Positions 8,119-17,036 are shown, numbered from the stretch's first letter. The stretch is DNA of 64,000 nt from Parundibacterium terreum (GCF_014636315.1 NZ_BMED01000001.1:434316-498315); one strand, 5' to 3'. Notes: generated by a model from the letters alone, not told the origin. Program-made: numbers and translations.

Positions 8119-8613
8119 ATGACATTCAGCAATGAAAACTACCGCAAGTTGAAAGAAAAGACAGATCAGGTCAAGGTCGGCATGCTGACGACGATGAATA
8201 CTGAAGGCTTTCTATTCAGCCGCCCCATGACTAATCAACAGCTGGATGAGGACGGCTATCTGTGGTTTTTTACATCTGACCATTCTACGGTTGCCCAACA
8301 GCTCGCACGCAATACGCACGTCAACGTCAGTTTTTCCGATCCGGGCAAGAGCTTGTATATTTCCGTTTCGGGACATGCATCGGTTTCCGGCGATCGCCAG
8401 AAAATCGAGCAATTATGGAATCCGCTGGTCGCCGCTTGGTTCCCCAAGGGTAAAGAAGATCCGCAGATTGCACTGATCAAGGTGCATGTCCACGCCGCGG
8501 AATACTGGGATGCGGACAGCGGCAAGATGCGGCAATTATTTGCTGTCATCACAGCGGCCATCCTGGGGGAACAACCGAATGATCTCGGCGAGCACGGCAA
8601 GATAAGCCGCTGA
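8119..8613 (+). CDS. Pyridoxamine 5'-phosphate oxidase-like (general stress protein 26 type)
   Basis: A 164-residue split-barrel flavin-binding-type protein. It has the usual elements: KVGMLTTMNTEGFLFSRPM (residues about 18-36), LWFFTSDHSTVAQQL (about 49-63), VNVSFSDPGKSLYISVSGHASV (about 70-91) and a WFPKGKEDPQIALIKV segment near residue 115, which is typical of the general stress protein 26 branch. Members bind FMN or F420-like cofactors; the substrate is unknown. A GACGAAGGGGC ribosome site lies upstream. It stands alone between the barrel protein and the phosphoesterase. Confidence 0.85.
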   Translation: MTFSNENYRKLKEKTDQVKVGMLTTMNTEGFLFSRPMTNQQLDEDGYLWFFTSDHSTVAQQLARNTHVNVSFSDPGKSLYISVSGHASVSGDRQKIEQLWNPLVAAWFPKGKEDPQIALIKVHVHAAEYWDADSGKMRQLFAVITAAILGEQPNDLGEHGKISR

Positions 8614-8693
8614 TTTTGCAACAACATCGCTTGTGATGGCCAGGCTCATGACAAGCGATATCCTCATCTCAATCCGCAGCATCGATACCTCAT

Positions 8694-8738
8694 TTGTAAC
8701 GACGATGTAACAAGCATGTAACAAGCGCTGATTACAAT
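8694..8738 (+). promoter_or_regulatory. PHO-box-like promoter of metallophosphoesterase
   Basis: Three 7-base direct repeats, TTGTAAC (8694-8700), ATGTAAC (8705-8711) and ATGTAAC (8716-8722), are separated by exactly four bases, giving the 11-base period of PhoB boxes. A TACAAT -10 element (8733-8738) begins 11 bases after the last repeat, the usual PhoB geometry in which the box replaces the -35. The phosphatase-type gene downstream fits control by phosphate starvation. The half-site differs from the E. coli consensus CTGTCAT. Confidence 0.6.
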
Positions 8739-8800
8739 TTGGCAAATCTCGGCATTGTAGGAGCCGTTTGTTTAGCCATTTTTAACCATCGCCAATACAA

Positions 8801-10267
8801 ATGAAAACATCGATATCCCTGCGTCCTTCTGTCGGCCCTATCCGCCGTGCCATGCCTCGCTCTGTTACAGCAGGCTCACTGCTGATCGCCGGCCTGCTGG
8901 CCTATGGCTGCGGCGGCGCGGAAAGCTATGAAGCGTCTGCCGTGGATGCCGGACTGAAGTCCGCCTGGGTAGAATTAGGTGCCAACAACCAGGCCGTCGC
9001 GCGCGCGATCACTGCTGATGCAGCCTGCCCTGCGATGCTGGTCAATGGCATACGTACCCCGATGACACTGCGCAGCGCCGCCGGCACTATCGCCCTGCGC
9101 CCAACTGCCAGCGCAGCGGCGGACTCCAAGCCATCGGCATTCCCCGTCACCTCCTGCGAGTTCCGGTTGCCGTCCACCACGACCGAGGCCGTGATAGGTT
9201 CACGCAACCTGCCTATACCAAAATCCAATCCACAGCGCGTTGTCATCCTGGCGGATACAGGATGCCGCCTGAAAAAGGCGGACAATGCATGGCAGGCATG
9301 TACCGATGGCGATGCCTGGCCGCTGGCAAGCATTGCGGCTGCTGCATCTGCAATGAAGCCTGACCTGGTACTGCACATAGGCGATTACCATTACCGTGAA
9401 AATGCCTGCCCGTCAGACATCGCTGGCTGCCAGGGCAGCCCTTGGGGTTATGGCTGGGATGCATGGGAAGCCGACCTGTTCAAGCCTGCAGCACCATTGC
9501 TGGCAGCCGCGCCATGGATCATGGTGCGCGGCAACCATGAAGAATGCGCGCGCGCCGGCCAGGGCTGGTTCCGCTTCCTGGATACGCAAGCCTATGACAG
9601 CAAACGCAGTTGCGACGATCCGGCCAATGACGACCTGGGTAACTACACTGATCCGTATGCTGTGGCGATAGGCAGCGATACGCAAGTCATCGTGTTTGAT
9701 TCAGCCAAGGCAGGCAAAACTGCACTGGCGACCACCGACCTGCAGTTCCAGAAATACCAGGTGCAATTCCAGGCCGTCACGCAACTGGCAGCCAAGGCCA
9801 ATGTTAACAGCATCTTCACCAATCACCATCCTGTGCTGGCCTTCGCACCGATCGCAGGCAGCACGCCGGCACCGGGCAACCTGGCCCTGCAATCGGTGAT
9901 GCAATCCGTGACGCCTACGGCCTACTACCCAGCCGGAGTAAAGACAGCGCTGCACGGCCATGTGCATGATTTCCAGGCGATCAATTTCGCGTCCAACCAC
10001 CCTGCTACTTTTGTATCCGGCAATGGCGGCGACAACCTGGACGTGAACCTGCCTGACCCGTTGCCAGCCAGCGCCATCCCAGCCCCAGGCACGCTGATAG
10101 ACAAGATCACGCACACCAGCGCCTTCGGCTTCATGGTCATGGACAGGCAAGGCAACGGTAGCTGGGCTTACAAGGCTTATACCCGCGCCGGCAAACTGAT
10201 GACCACTTGCCAGCAAAACGGCAGCAAGGTTAACTGCGATAAAACAGGCTACCTGCTCCCGAACTAA
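8801..10267 (+). CDS. Calcineurin-like metallophosphoesterase lipoprotein
   Basis: A 488-residue exported enzyme predicted to hydrolyse phosphate esters with a two-metal centre. The N-terminus has a hydrophobic segment ending in a lipobox-like LAYGC (about residues 33-37). Metal-binding motifs follow in order: VVILADTGCR (about 147-156), LHIGDYHYREN (about 190-200), MVRGNHEECA (about 241-250), FTNHHPVLAF (about 345) and ALHGHVHDFQ (about 383). The start has no clear ribosome site. The PHO-box-like promoter upstream and the peroxidase 32 bases downstream suggest a phosphate-regulated operon. Substrate unknown. Confidence 0.85.
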   Translation: MKTSISLRPSVGPIRRAMPRSVTAGSLLIAGLLAYGCGGAESYEASAVDAGLKSAWVELGANNQAVARAITADAACPAMLVNGIRTPMTLRSAAGTIALRPTASAAADSKPSAFPVTSCEFRLPSTTTEAVIGSRNLPIPKSNPQRVVILADTGCRLKKADNAWQACTDGDAWPLASIAAAASAMKPDLVLHIGDYHYRENACPSDIAGCQGSPWGYGWDAWEADLFKPAAPLLAAAPWIMVRGNHEECARAGQGWFRFLDTQAYDSKRSCDDPANDDLGNYTDPYAVAIGSDTQVIVFDSAKAGKTALATTDLQFQKYQVQFQAVTQLAAKANVNSIFTNHHPVLAFAPIAGSTPAPGNLALQSVMQSVTPTAYYPAGVKTALHGHVHDFQAINFASNHPATFVSGNGGDNLDVNLPDPLPASAIPAPGTLIDKITHTSAFGFMVMDRQGNGSWAYKAYTRAGKLMTTCQQNGSKVNCDKTGYLLPN

Positions 10268-10274
10268 GCCTATC

Positions 10275-10303
10275 AATTTGTGAAATTTGTGATTAATTTG
10301 TGA
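10275..10303 (+). repeat. Three short direct repeats at gene junction
   Basis: The 9-mer AATTTGTGA occurs at 10275-10283, 10284-10292 and 10295-10303, filling the junction between the phosphoesterase and peroxidase genes. The last copy contains the GTG start of the peroxidase gene. It may be replication slippage or a regulatory element. Confidence 0.7.
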
Positions 10304-11583
10304 TTACACAGCCTTACTTCCGGCGGCCATGGGCCGCCGTACTGCTTTTGGCCAGCGGCCTGGCCTTGCTGCTGGCAGCAGCTCCCGGAACCGCCAACAG
10401 CCCTGCCGGCAAGGTGCCGCCCTTGCTGACGGCGATGCCTGATCCCTTGATCGTGCCCAAGGTAGACCCCGCACTTGCGGTGCTGGGCCGCAAGCTCTTC
10501 TTTGACCAAAGCCTGTCTGAACCGCGCGGCACCAGTTGCGCGGCCTGCCATGTGCCGGAAAAAGCCTTCTCCGGCAATCATGGTTCCGGTCTGGGAGTGG
10601 CGCTGGGTAGCAAACCCGGCAGCATGGGCACCCGTAATACCCCGTCACTACTATATCTACGCTATACGCCGTCGCGTTTCTTCTATCAGGATGACGATGC
10701 TCTGCTGCCGACTCCCTTCGGCGGTTTTTTCGCTGATGGCAGGGCAGACACGCTGGCGGAACAGGCTATGGGTCCGCTGTTGAATCCCATGGAAATGAAC
10801 AATAAAAACGCGCTTCAGATTGCCAAGAAACTGGAGCAATCCCACGGCGTGGAAATGCGCTCCAGCTTTGGCAAAGACATCTTCAGGCATCCTGAAAAAG
10901 CGGCATCCGCAGCAGGCTTGGCGCTGGAGGCTTTCCTGCGCAGTGAAGAACTCAGCCCGTTCAGCTCACCTTACGACGATCACATCCGCGGCAAGAAAAG
11001 CCTGGGTGCAGCAGAACTGAAAGGCTTGAAGCTGTTCAAGGATACCGACAAGGGCAACTGCGCGTCCTGCCACAAGCTCAACGAGACTTCCAACAACCCC
11101 GCCCGCTCGCTGTTTACCGACTTTAGCTATGATGCAATCGCCGTGCCGCGCAATAGCAAGATCCCAGCCAACCGCAATAAGGCTCACTACGACAAGGGTT
11201 TATGCGAAACCGCGTTCAAGCTGAAATGGAATGACCCCGAACAATGGTGCGCCTACTTCAAGACGCCCAGTCTGCGCAATGTCGCGGTGCGCGAAAACTA
11301 TATGCACAATGGCGTCTTTACTTCGTTGCGCGATGTGGTCGGCTTTTATGCGACCAGGGCAACCAGTCCTGAGGACTGGTATAAATCCGGCGTAAAATTC
11401 GACGACGTGCCGGCACGCTACCAGGGCAACATCAATATCAATTCCGTTCCGTATAACAGGCCAGAAGGCAGCAAGCCGGCACTCACGGAAGAAGAAATCG
11501 ACTACATCGTCAGCTTCCTGAAGGCGCTGACAGATGCCCCCTACGTGAACAAGGCGGCGGACAAGACAGCAAGCAGAAAATAA
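10300..11583 (+). CDS. Di-haem cytochrome c peroxidase family protein
   Basis: A 427-residue periplasmic protein of the bacterial di-haem peroxidase/MauG family, which reduces H2O2 or oxidises protein or metabolite substrates. A signal peptide (AAVLLLASGLALLLAAAPGTA) is followed by two haem c sites: SCAACH (about residues 80-85) and NCASCH (about 252-257). The segment between carries FFADGRADTLAEQAMGPLLNP, a hallmark of the family. The length is longer than classical CcpA (about 330-350). It starts at GTG 10300, 32 bases after the phosphoesterase, so both are probably one transcript. No clear ribosome site is seen. Confidence 0.88.
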   Translation: MITQPYFRRPWAAVLLLASGLALLLAAAPGTANSPAGKVPPLLTAMPDPLIVPKVDPALAVLGRKLFFDQSLSEPRGTSCAACHVPEKAFSGNHGSGLGVALGSKPGSMGTRNTPSLLYLRYTPSRFFYQDDDALLPTPFGGFFADGRADTLAEQAMGPLLNPMEMNNKNALQIAKKLEQSHGVEMRSSFGKDIFRHPEKAASAAGLALEAFLRSEELSPFSSPYDDHIRGKKSLGAAELKGLKLFKDTDKGNCASCHKLNETSNNPARSLFTDFSYDAIAVPRNSKIPANRNKAHYDKGLCETAFKLKWNDPEQWCAYFKTPSLRNVAVRENYMHNGVFTSLRDVVGFYATRATSPEDWYKSGVKFDDVPARYQGNININSVPYNRPEGSKPALTEEEIDYIVSFLKALTDAPYVNKAADKTASRK

Positions 11584-11595
11584 CCGGATTTCCTG

Positions 11596-12501
11596 CTAGC
11601 GCAAGGCGGGGTCCGCGCGCAAGGTGTCCGCAAGCAGGTCCACAAAACTGCGCACCTTGGCTGGCGCCTGCCGCCCTTCCCTATGCAGTATATGGATGGG
11701 CAGGCGAGCAGGTTCATAGTCGTCCAGCACCGTAACCAGTTGCCCGGAAGCCAGGTAAGGCGCAATCTGATAAGACAACAGGCGGGTAAGGCCGAAACCT
11801 TTCAGGGCCGCCTCGATCGCCGCGTCGTTATTGGTCACGGTCAGGCGCGGCTTGACCTTCACCGTAGTGCCGCCGGCGGCTTTAGCATCGCCAAAACGCC
11901 ACTCTATGGTCGGCGACACAGGCGCCGCCACCGTAATAGTGTGCTCGGCCAAGTCCTGCGGCGTATCAGGTCTGCCGCTGGCTGCCAGATAGGCGGGCGA
12001 AGCGCAGACTACCCGACGGACGTGCCCGACAGCGATCGCCCGCATCGATGAATCAGGCAATTCGCCTATACGAACCCCGATATCCATGCCCTCTTCCAGC
12101 AAATTGACCAGCCTGTCGAGAAACACCGCAGATACTGCCATGTCGGGATAAGCGCGCAGGTAATTCACAATGCTGGGTGTGACGAACATGCGGCCGAACA
12201 GCACCGGCGCCGTGATTGCCAGGTGGCCGCGTGGTTCGGCGTTGACGCCGGCTACCGCATCATCTGCCTCATCCGCTTCGGAGATGATGCGGCGGGCGCT
12301 TTCCAGATAGCGTATTCCTGAGTCGGTCACGCGTACATAACGCGTGGTGCGGTTCAGCAGCTTTACGCCCAGTCGCTCTTCCAGCATGGATACTGCCCGG
12401 GTCACTGCCGGAGGCGACATTGACAGCCTGCGCGCCGCGCCAGCAAAGCTCTCCTCCTCCGCCACCGCAACAAAAACACTCATCAAATGAAATCTGTCCA
12501 T
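11596..12501 (-). CDS. LysR-family transcriptional regulator
   Basis: A 301-residue LysR protein. Residues 1-60 are the winged helix-turn-helix (SFAGAARRLSMSPPAVTRAVSMLEERLGVKLLNRTTR), and residues about 90-295 form the periplasmic-binding-like effector domain. It belongs by eye to the large CrgA/DhgR-like group in Burkholderiales. It is divergent from a carboxymuconolactone-decarboxylase-family gene, which is probably its target, across a region with repeated TAATTC/GAATTA half-sites. GGAG lies just upstream of the ATG. The effector is unknown. Confidence 0.9.
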   Translation of the reverse strand: MDRFHLMSVFVAVAEEESFAGAARRLSMSPPAVTRAVSMLEERLGVKLLNRTTRYVRVTDSGIRYLESARRIISEADEADDAVAGVNAEPRGHLAITAPVLFGRMFVTPSIVNYLRAYPDMAVSAVFLDRLVNLLEEGMDIGVRIGELPDSSMRAIAVGHVRRVVCASPAYLAASGRPDTPQDLAEHTITVAAPVSPTIEWRFGDAKAAGGTTVKVKPRLTVTNNDAAIEAALKGFGLTRLLSYQIAPYLASGQLVTVLDDYEPARLPIHILHREGRQAPAKVRSFVDLLADTLRADPALR

Positions 12502-12521
12502 ACGGGCTCCGTTGGTTTTTA

Positions 12522-12583
12522 TAATTCCACTTAAAGAAATAATGAATTAGATATTTTGAATATTCTTAATTCTACAGGAATTA
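12522..12583. promoter_or_regulatory. Candidate LysR operator region
   Basis: TAATTC (12522-12527), GAATTA (12544-12549) and a complete interrupted palindrome TAATTC-TACAG-GAATTA (12567-12583) lie between the divergent LysR and decarboxylase-family genes. Repeated half-sites at about 22-base steps fit cooperative LysR binding, although the classical T-N11-A register is not exact. Confidence 0.5.
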
Positions 12584-12679
12584 TATAAAGAGACTCCATT
12601 CGCGATGCAAGCTAAACAAAACAAGGTCACGCGAGCATGCGAGTCCCGCAATCCGTCATTTTTACAAAAGGAAATCACC

Positions 12680-13225
12680 ATGAACCGCATCAGCATTCCA
12701 GCAGCAGAACAAACCCCAGCCGCATCACAACCCTTGCTCGCTGCAGTCCATAAACAACTGGGTGTAGTCCCAAATATGATGAAGCTGCTGGGCAACAGTC
12801 CAGCGGCACTGGAAGGCTACCTTAGTCTGAGTGGCGCGCTAGGGAAAGGAGCAATCGGCGCCAAAACCGGCGAGCGCATCGCACTGGCCATTGCCGAATA
12901 CAATGCCTGTGGCTATTGCCTGGCAGCGCATACCTACCTGGGCGGCAACCTGGCAAAACTGGATGCGGCAGAAATCAACGCCAATCGTCAGGGAAGTTCA
13001 AACGACGCCAAGGCTAATGCCGCGGTGCGCTTTGCAGTCAGTGTCGCCAAAGCGCGCGGCCATGCAAGTGAAGCGGATCTGCAAGCTGTCAGGGCGGCAG
13101 GTTATGGCAATGCAGAAATACTGGAAATCGTGCTGCACGTTGCACTCAACACGCTAACCAATTATGTCAATGAAGTGGCACAAACGGAAGTCGATTTCCC
13201 TGTCGCGCTGCCTTTGACCAAATGA
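12680..13225 (+). CDS. Carboxymuconolactone decarboxylase/AhpD-like protein
   Basis: A 181-residue protein with the AhpD-like fold. The signature EYNACGYCLAAHTYLG (about residues 73-88) contains the CxxC and downstream His of the peroxidatic or reductive site. The segment LGVVPNMMKLLGNSPAALEGYL (about 30-51) is typical of this branch. I start at ATG 12680, preceded by AAAAGGAAA; a longer in-frame start at 12605 has no ribosome site. A role in detoxifying peroxides or electrophiles is likely, under the divergent LysR. A terminator follows. Confidence 0.85.
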   Translation: MNRISIPAAEQTPAASQPLLAAVHKQLGVVPNMMKLLGNSPAALEGYLSLSGALGKGAIGAKTGERIALAIAEYNACGYCLAAHTYLGGNLAKLDAAEINANRQGSSNDAKANAAVRFAVSVAKARGHASEADLQAVRAAGYGNAEILEIVLHVALNTLTNYVNEVAQTEVDFPVALPLTK

Positions 13226-13264
13226 ACTCTAGATAAATACCATCAACCCGGCAAGGCATGGCAT

Positions 13265-13301
13265 GGCAGGCCGCAAGCAATTGCGGCCTGCCGGCTTTTT
13301 T
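13265..13301 (+). terminator. Rho-independent terminator
   Basis: Twelve-base-pair stem (GGCAGGCCGCAA paired with TTGCGGCCTGCC), GCAA tetraloop, then a T run at 13296-13301, about 40 bases after the AhpD-like gene. Confidence 0.9.
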
Positions 13302-13325
13302 CTATAGCCTGATCTGCCAGCGCGC

Positions 13326-13592
13326 TCAGGACAATTTCCACCGGATAAACAAGGCAATCGCCGCCGGCAGACCAAATACCAGCCCAAACATCGGCAACTC
13401 TTCCTCGACGCTGTAACCGGCCCCGCTCACCCCCATCCACATATTGATCCCCGCACCCAGCAGCCAGAGTGGGAGAAAGATGATCGTCGCCAGCCTGTTC
13501 GCGGCAGCACTGCTGGCAGTCATTTTTCGGGCGGCAATATGGCAGGCGCCCAGCACGACAAAGCTAATGAACAGCACGATCACAGTGTGCAT
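13326..13592 (-). CDS. Small integral membrane protein, unknown function
   Basis: An 88-residue protein with three predicted membrane helices (residues about 3-20, 33-53 and 66-83) joined by short polar loops, one containing a YSVEEELP acidic stretch. I do not recognise a family. It stands alone, convergent with the AhpD-like gene. Codon composition and the continuous hydrophobic pattern support it as a real gene. Confidence 0.55.
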   Translation of the reverse strand: MHTVIVLFISFVVLGACHIAARKMTASSAAANRLATIIFLPLWLLGAGINMWMGVSGAGYSVEEELPMFGLVFGLPAAIALFIRWKLS

Positions 13593-13789
13593 ATCTACTC
13601 CGAAGCAGGTTCTGACGCGGATTCAGTCGCACCAATTGTGAAGGCATAACCGGAAATTATGTGCTGCCCATAAAAAATCATTCCTTTACCACAAGCAAAT
13701 AATCCGCAGCGGCACACCCTGGATTACACTATAGAACGAAAGCCTCGACCGCTCACCACTTTTACCATGCCGGCCTTCCGGTTTATTCC

Positions 13790-15295
13790 ATGCGCAAGCT
13801 ATTCAGTTCAGTATTTTTCCTTTGTTTTGCCCCGGCCTTGCACGCGCAAAGCATGCTTCCCACCAATGTCAGCGAAGCGCTGGTCAAAGCCAATCTTCCA
13901 GCCCAGTCGCTCAGCGTATGGGTTGCACCAGTTGCCGCGGCCTCCGGCGCTCCTACGCTGTCCATTCTTGCCGACAGGGCAATGAGCCCGGCATCAACGA
14001 TGAAACTGGTGACTACCATGATCTCGCTGGATGAACTGGGCCCAACCTATCGCTGGAAAACAGCGATGCTGAGTGATGGAGCTGTCAAGAATGAGACCCT
14101 GCGCGGCACGCTATACCTGCGAGGCGGTGGCGATCCCAACCTGAGCTGGGACAAGCTGGAACTGATGCTGCGTAGCCTGCAGGCGCAAGGCATCAAGAAG
14201 ATCAGCGGCGACATCGTGCTGGACCGCAGTTTCTTCCAGCCCACCCGTCTGGACGTGAATGTGCAGCCCTTTGATGAAACGCCGGATGCGTATTACAACG
14301 TCATCCCCGACGCCCTGCTGGTACACAGCAACCTGATCAACTTCAGCCTTGACTCTTCCTCCGACAAGATCACCGTTCGCACGTCGCCGCCGATGAACAG
14401 GGTCAGCGTGGAAAACCACTTGTCCCTGCACGACCGCAACTGCGCCACCTGGGAAGCCGGCTGGAAGCCGCCGGAAGTTGAAGTGACTCGCAACAAGTCC
14501 ATCAACCTGATCCTGAGCGGCAGTTTTCCACGCAATTGCAAAGTAGCGACCGAGCTCAATACCCTGGAACGCAATCTGTATATAGAACGCACCATACAAG
14601 CCCTGTGGAAGGAAATCGGCGGCACCTGGAGCGGCAATGTGCGCGACGGCGTGACACCGGCAGGCGCCAAAATCCTGGTGGAACGGCAGTCGGAAACGCT
14701 GGCCGATACCATACGCATCGTCAACAAGCGTTCAGATAACGCAATGGCGCGCCTGCTGTATTTGACGCTGGGTGCCGAGCAGGCCAGGCTGGGGCTGGGC
14801 AGTGGCCAAAACAGCTTACAGGCAGCCAATGACAGGATCATAGGCTGGTTTAACCGGCACGGCATCGACACCAATGGCATCGTGCTGGAAAATGGCTCGG
14901 GCCTGTCGCGGCTGGAACGCATCAGCCCGGCTCAAATGGCCGCCTTGCTGAGGGTTGCCGAACACAGCAACTGGTTTGCAGAATTTGCCAGCAGCATGCC
15001 CATCGTGGCAGTGGACGGCACCATGCGCAAACGCCTGAAAGGCACGGCAGCGGAAGGACGCGCCAGGATCAAGACAGGCACTTTAAGGAATACGGTGGCC
15101 GTCGCCGGCTATGTGCGCGACAGCTATGATGAAAACTGGATCGTAGTTGCCATGATCAATAACGACGACGTTTCCAAAGCACGCATCGTGCTGGATGAGT
15201 TGCTGGTGTGGGTGGCAAACGGCAGCGCGGAGGGTGCCAGCAAGCTGGCGCAACAAACCGCTGCCAGGCAAATCCAGGCCCCTGAAAAGCCGTAG
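13790..15295 (+). CDS. dacB: D-alanyl-D-alanine carboxypeptidase/endopeptidase (PBP4, DacB)
   Basis: A 501-residue periplasmic class C penicillin-binding protein that trims and cleaves cross-linked peptidoglycan peptides. A signal peptide ends near ALHA-QS (residue 19). The three active-site motifs are present: SxxK as STMK (residues 69-72), SxN as SDN (about 318-320) and KTG as KTGTL (about 429). The large insertion between the first two motifs (about residues 100-300) is characteristic of the PBP4 type. It stands alone and is convergent with a Sel1 protein gene. Length is usual for the family. Confidence 0.93.
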   Translation: MRKLFSSVFFLCFAPALHAQSMLPTNVSEALVKANLPAQSLSVWVAPVAAASGAPTLSILADRAMSPASTMKLVTTMISLDELGPTYRWKTAMLSDGAVKNETLRGTLYLRGGGDPNLSWDKLELMLRSLQAQGIKKISGDIVLDRSFFQPTRLDVNVQPFDETPDAYYNVIPDALLVHSNLINFSLDSSSDKITVRTSPPMNRVSVENHLSLHDRNCATWEAGWKPPEVEVTRNKSINLILSGSFPRNCKVATELNTLERNLYIERTIQALWKEIGGTWSGNVRDGVTPAGAKILVERQSETLADTIRIVNKRSDNAMARLLYLTLGAEQARLGLGSGQNSLQAANDRIIGWFNRHGIDTNGIVLENGSGLSRLERISPAQMAALLRVAEHSNWFAEFASSMPIVAVDGTMRKRLKGTAAEGRARIKTGTLRNTVAVAGYVRDSYDENWIVVAMINNDDVSKARIVLDELLVWVANGSAEGASKLAQQTAARQIQAPEKP

Positions 15296-15345
15296 TGGAG
15301 TCCAGCGCTGGCAGCCGTAACCGGCTAAGGGGTGGGACCAGGAAA

Positions 15346-16116
15346 TCAGGGGTCGATTGCACGATGCGTTAATGCATGCGCGGCCTCCTGCATTTGCTGC
15401 TGCGCCAGCTTTTCGTCGCGCGGGAAACCCATAGTCCCCTCATGCAAGCCGATCGCCATCAGTTGCAGCGCCTCCGGGTGCTCCATTTCCGCAGCCTTCT
15501 CCAGCCATTTTCTGGCTTCGCCGTCATTTTGCGGCAGCCCTTCTCCGGCCAGATACATATTCGCAACAATGAACATCGCAGCGGGGATATGCTGTCCTGC
15601 CGACTTCAGCATCCAGCTTGCTGCTGCCGCTTTATCCGCTGGCCCGGCCAGCCCGTTCCTGTAGATCAGGCCCAGATAATAGGCGGCCACCGCGCTATCT
15701 TGCTGCGCCGCCGCATCCAGCAAGGCCAGGGCCTTCTGGTAATCGCGCGGCATGCCGGCCGCGCCGCGAAAATACAATTTCCCCAGCTCGGTCCGCGCAG
15801 CGGCAGAGACATCTCCGGGCCGGGCGGCTGCGCTATTGAGCCAGGCCAGTGCCTGGCTCAGCTCCCCGCTTCCTCCACGCAACAGCAGCATACGCCCCAG
15901 CGCCAGTTGCGCCTCCGGCATGCCGGCTGCCGCTGCCCGTTTCAACTGAAGTTCTGCCCCGGTGTCTGTCCGGGCCTGCATTTGCAAGGCTGAGATTTCA
16001 CCTGCCGACGGCATTGGCGACTGCCCTTGCATCAGCCAGGCTGCAGTAACTGACAGTGCCAAAAATACGACAAGCGCCAAGGCCGATAACACTGACCGGA
16101 AAAGGGTTTTATTCAT
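15346..16116 (-). CDS. Sel1-repeat (tetratricopeptide-like) envelope protein
   Basis: A 256-residue protein with one N-terminal hydrophobic segment (residues about 8-30), probably an uncleaved anchor or signal, then four to five Sel1-type alpha-helical repeats: for example AAAAGMPEAQLALGRMLL, LGKLYFRGAAGMPRDYQKALALLDAAA, AYYLGLIYRNGL and ANMYLAGEGLPQNDGEARKWLEKAAEM. Such proteins usually mediate protein contacts in the envelope. It is a single gene with no informative neighbours. Confidence 0.85.
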   Translation of the reverse strand: MNKTLFRSVLSALALVVFLALSVTAAWLMQGQSPMPSAGEISALQMQARTDTGAELQLKRAAAAGMPEAQLALGRMLLLRGGSGELSQALAWLNSAAARPGDVSAAARTELGKLYFRGAAGMPRDYQKALALLDAAAQQDSAVAAYYLGLIYRNGLAGPADKAAAASWMLKSAGQHIPAAMFIVANMYLAGEGLPQNDGEARKWLEKAAEMEHPEALQLMAIGLHEGTMGFPRDEKLAQQQMQEAAHALTHRAIDP

Positions 16117-16312
16117 GGCAATCAGGAGTATCCTTCATAGGTTTTTGCCGCGCCTTTATACCATAGACAATCTTCATACAGGTACTAAACTGAATAAATC
16201 GGCTTATCCGGCATGTTGAAAAAACCAGCATCGCTCCTATATACGGAATGCAAACTTTCACGGAGCATTCACAGGGCAATAGGCCCATGCTCTCAACCTA
16301 GGCAACCAACAT

Positions 16313-16987
16313 ATGAATACCTCAACTAAGCAAGCAGCATCGTTAAAAATTGATTTCGTGTCCGATGTATCCTGCCCCTGGTGCATCATAGGCCTGAAGT
16401 CGCTGGAGCAGGCGTTGGACAATATCGGGGGCCAGGTAAAAACCGAACTGCATTTCCAGCCGTTTGAGCTGAACCCGAATATGGGCGATGAAGGCCAGGA
16501 TATTACCGAACATCTGGCGGAAAAATACGGTGCCAGCACAGAACAAACCGAGCGCAACCGCGAGGCAATACGCGCGCGCGGCGAAGCCGTCGGCTTTACC
16601 TTCAATATGGAAAAACGCGGCCGCATCTACAATACCTTCGATGCCCATCGGCTATTGCATTGGGCCGAGCAGGAAGGCAAGCAGCATGCATTGAAAAAGG
16701 CATTGTTCGAAGCCTATTTCACGCTGGGCCAGGACCCCAGCTCGCACGAAGTGCTGCTGGCGCTGGCGGAACAGACAGGCCTGGATAAGGCACGCGCGCA
16801 ACAGATATTGTCTTCGGATGAATATGCGCAGGAAGTTCGCCTGCAGGAACAGTTTTACCTGAATAGCGGCATCCATTCAGTGCCTGCCATCATCATCAAC
16901 GACAAGCACCTGATCCAGGGCGGCCAGCCTGCAGAAGTATTTGAGCGCGCTTTGCGCCAAATCGCGGCCGAGCAGACCACGCATTAA
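16313..16987 (+). CDS. DsbA-like oxidoreductase (FrnE type)
   Basis: A 224-residue thioredoxin-fold protein with a long helical insertion. The redox motif is DVSCPWCIIG (Cys at about residues 22 and 25), and the conserved cis-Pro segment is IHSVPAIIINDKHLIQGGQP (about 186-205). The central part (EHLAEKYGASTEQTERNREAIRARGEAVGFTF, about 64-95) is typical of cytoplasmic FrnE/2-hydroxychromene-carboxylate-isomerase-like DsbA proteins. No signal peptide is seen, so it acts in the cytoplasm. Substrate unknown. Confidence 0.9.
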   Translation: MNTSTKQAASLKIDFVSDVSCPWCIIGLKSLEQALDNIGGQVKTELHFQPFELNPNMGDEGQDITEHLAEKYGASTEQTERNREAIRARGEAVGFTFNMEKRGRIYNTFDAHRLLHWAEQEGKQHALKKALFEAYFTLGQDPSSHEVLLALAEQTGLDKARAQQILSSDEYAQEVRLQEQFYLNSGIHSVPAIIINDKHLIQGGQPAEVFERALRQIAAEQTTH

Positions 16988-17003
16988 GCGACCCTGAACT
17001 GGC

Positions 17004-17036
17004 CGAACGAAAACGGCCCTCTTGTGTAGAGGGCCG
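17004..17036 (-). terminator. Terminator for the YXWGXW-repeat gene
   Basis: Perfect 9-bp stem CGGCCCTCT/AGAGGGCCG with a five-base loop. On the minus strand it is followed by TTTTCGTT, so it most likely ends transcription of the minus-strand lipoprotein gene; it may also act on the plus strand. Confidence 0.7.

Noticed and set aside
11573-11598. Hairpin AGCAGAAAAT/ATTTCCTGCT between convergent genes as a terminator
   Set aside because: The stem has a G-T pair and there is no T run on either strand, so it was not listed.
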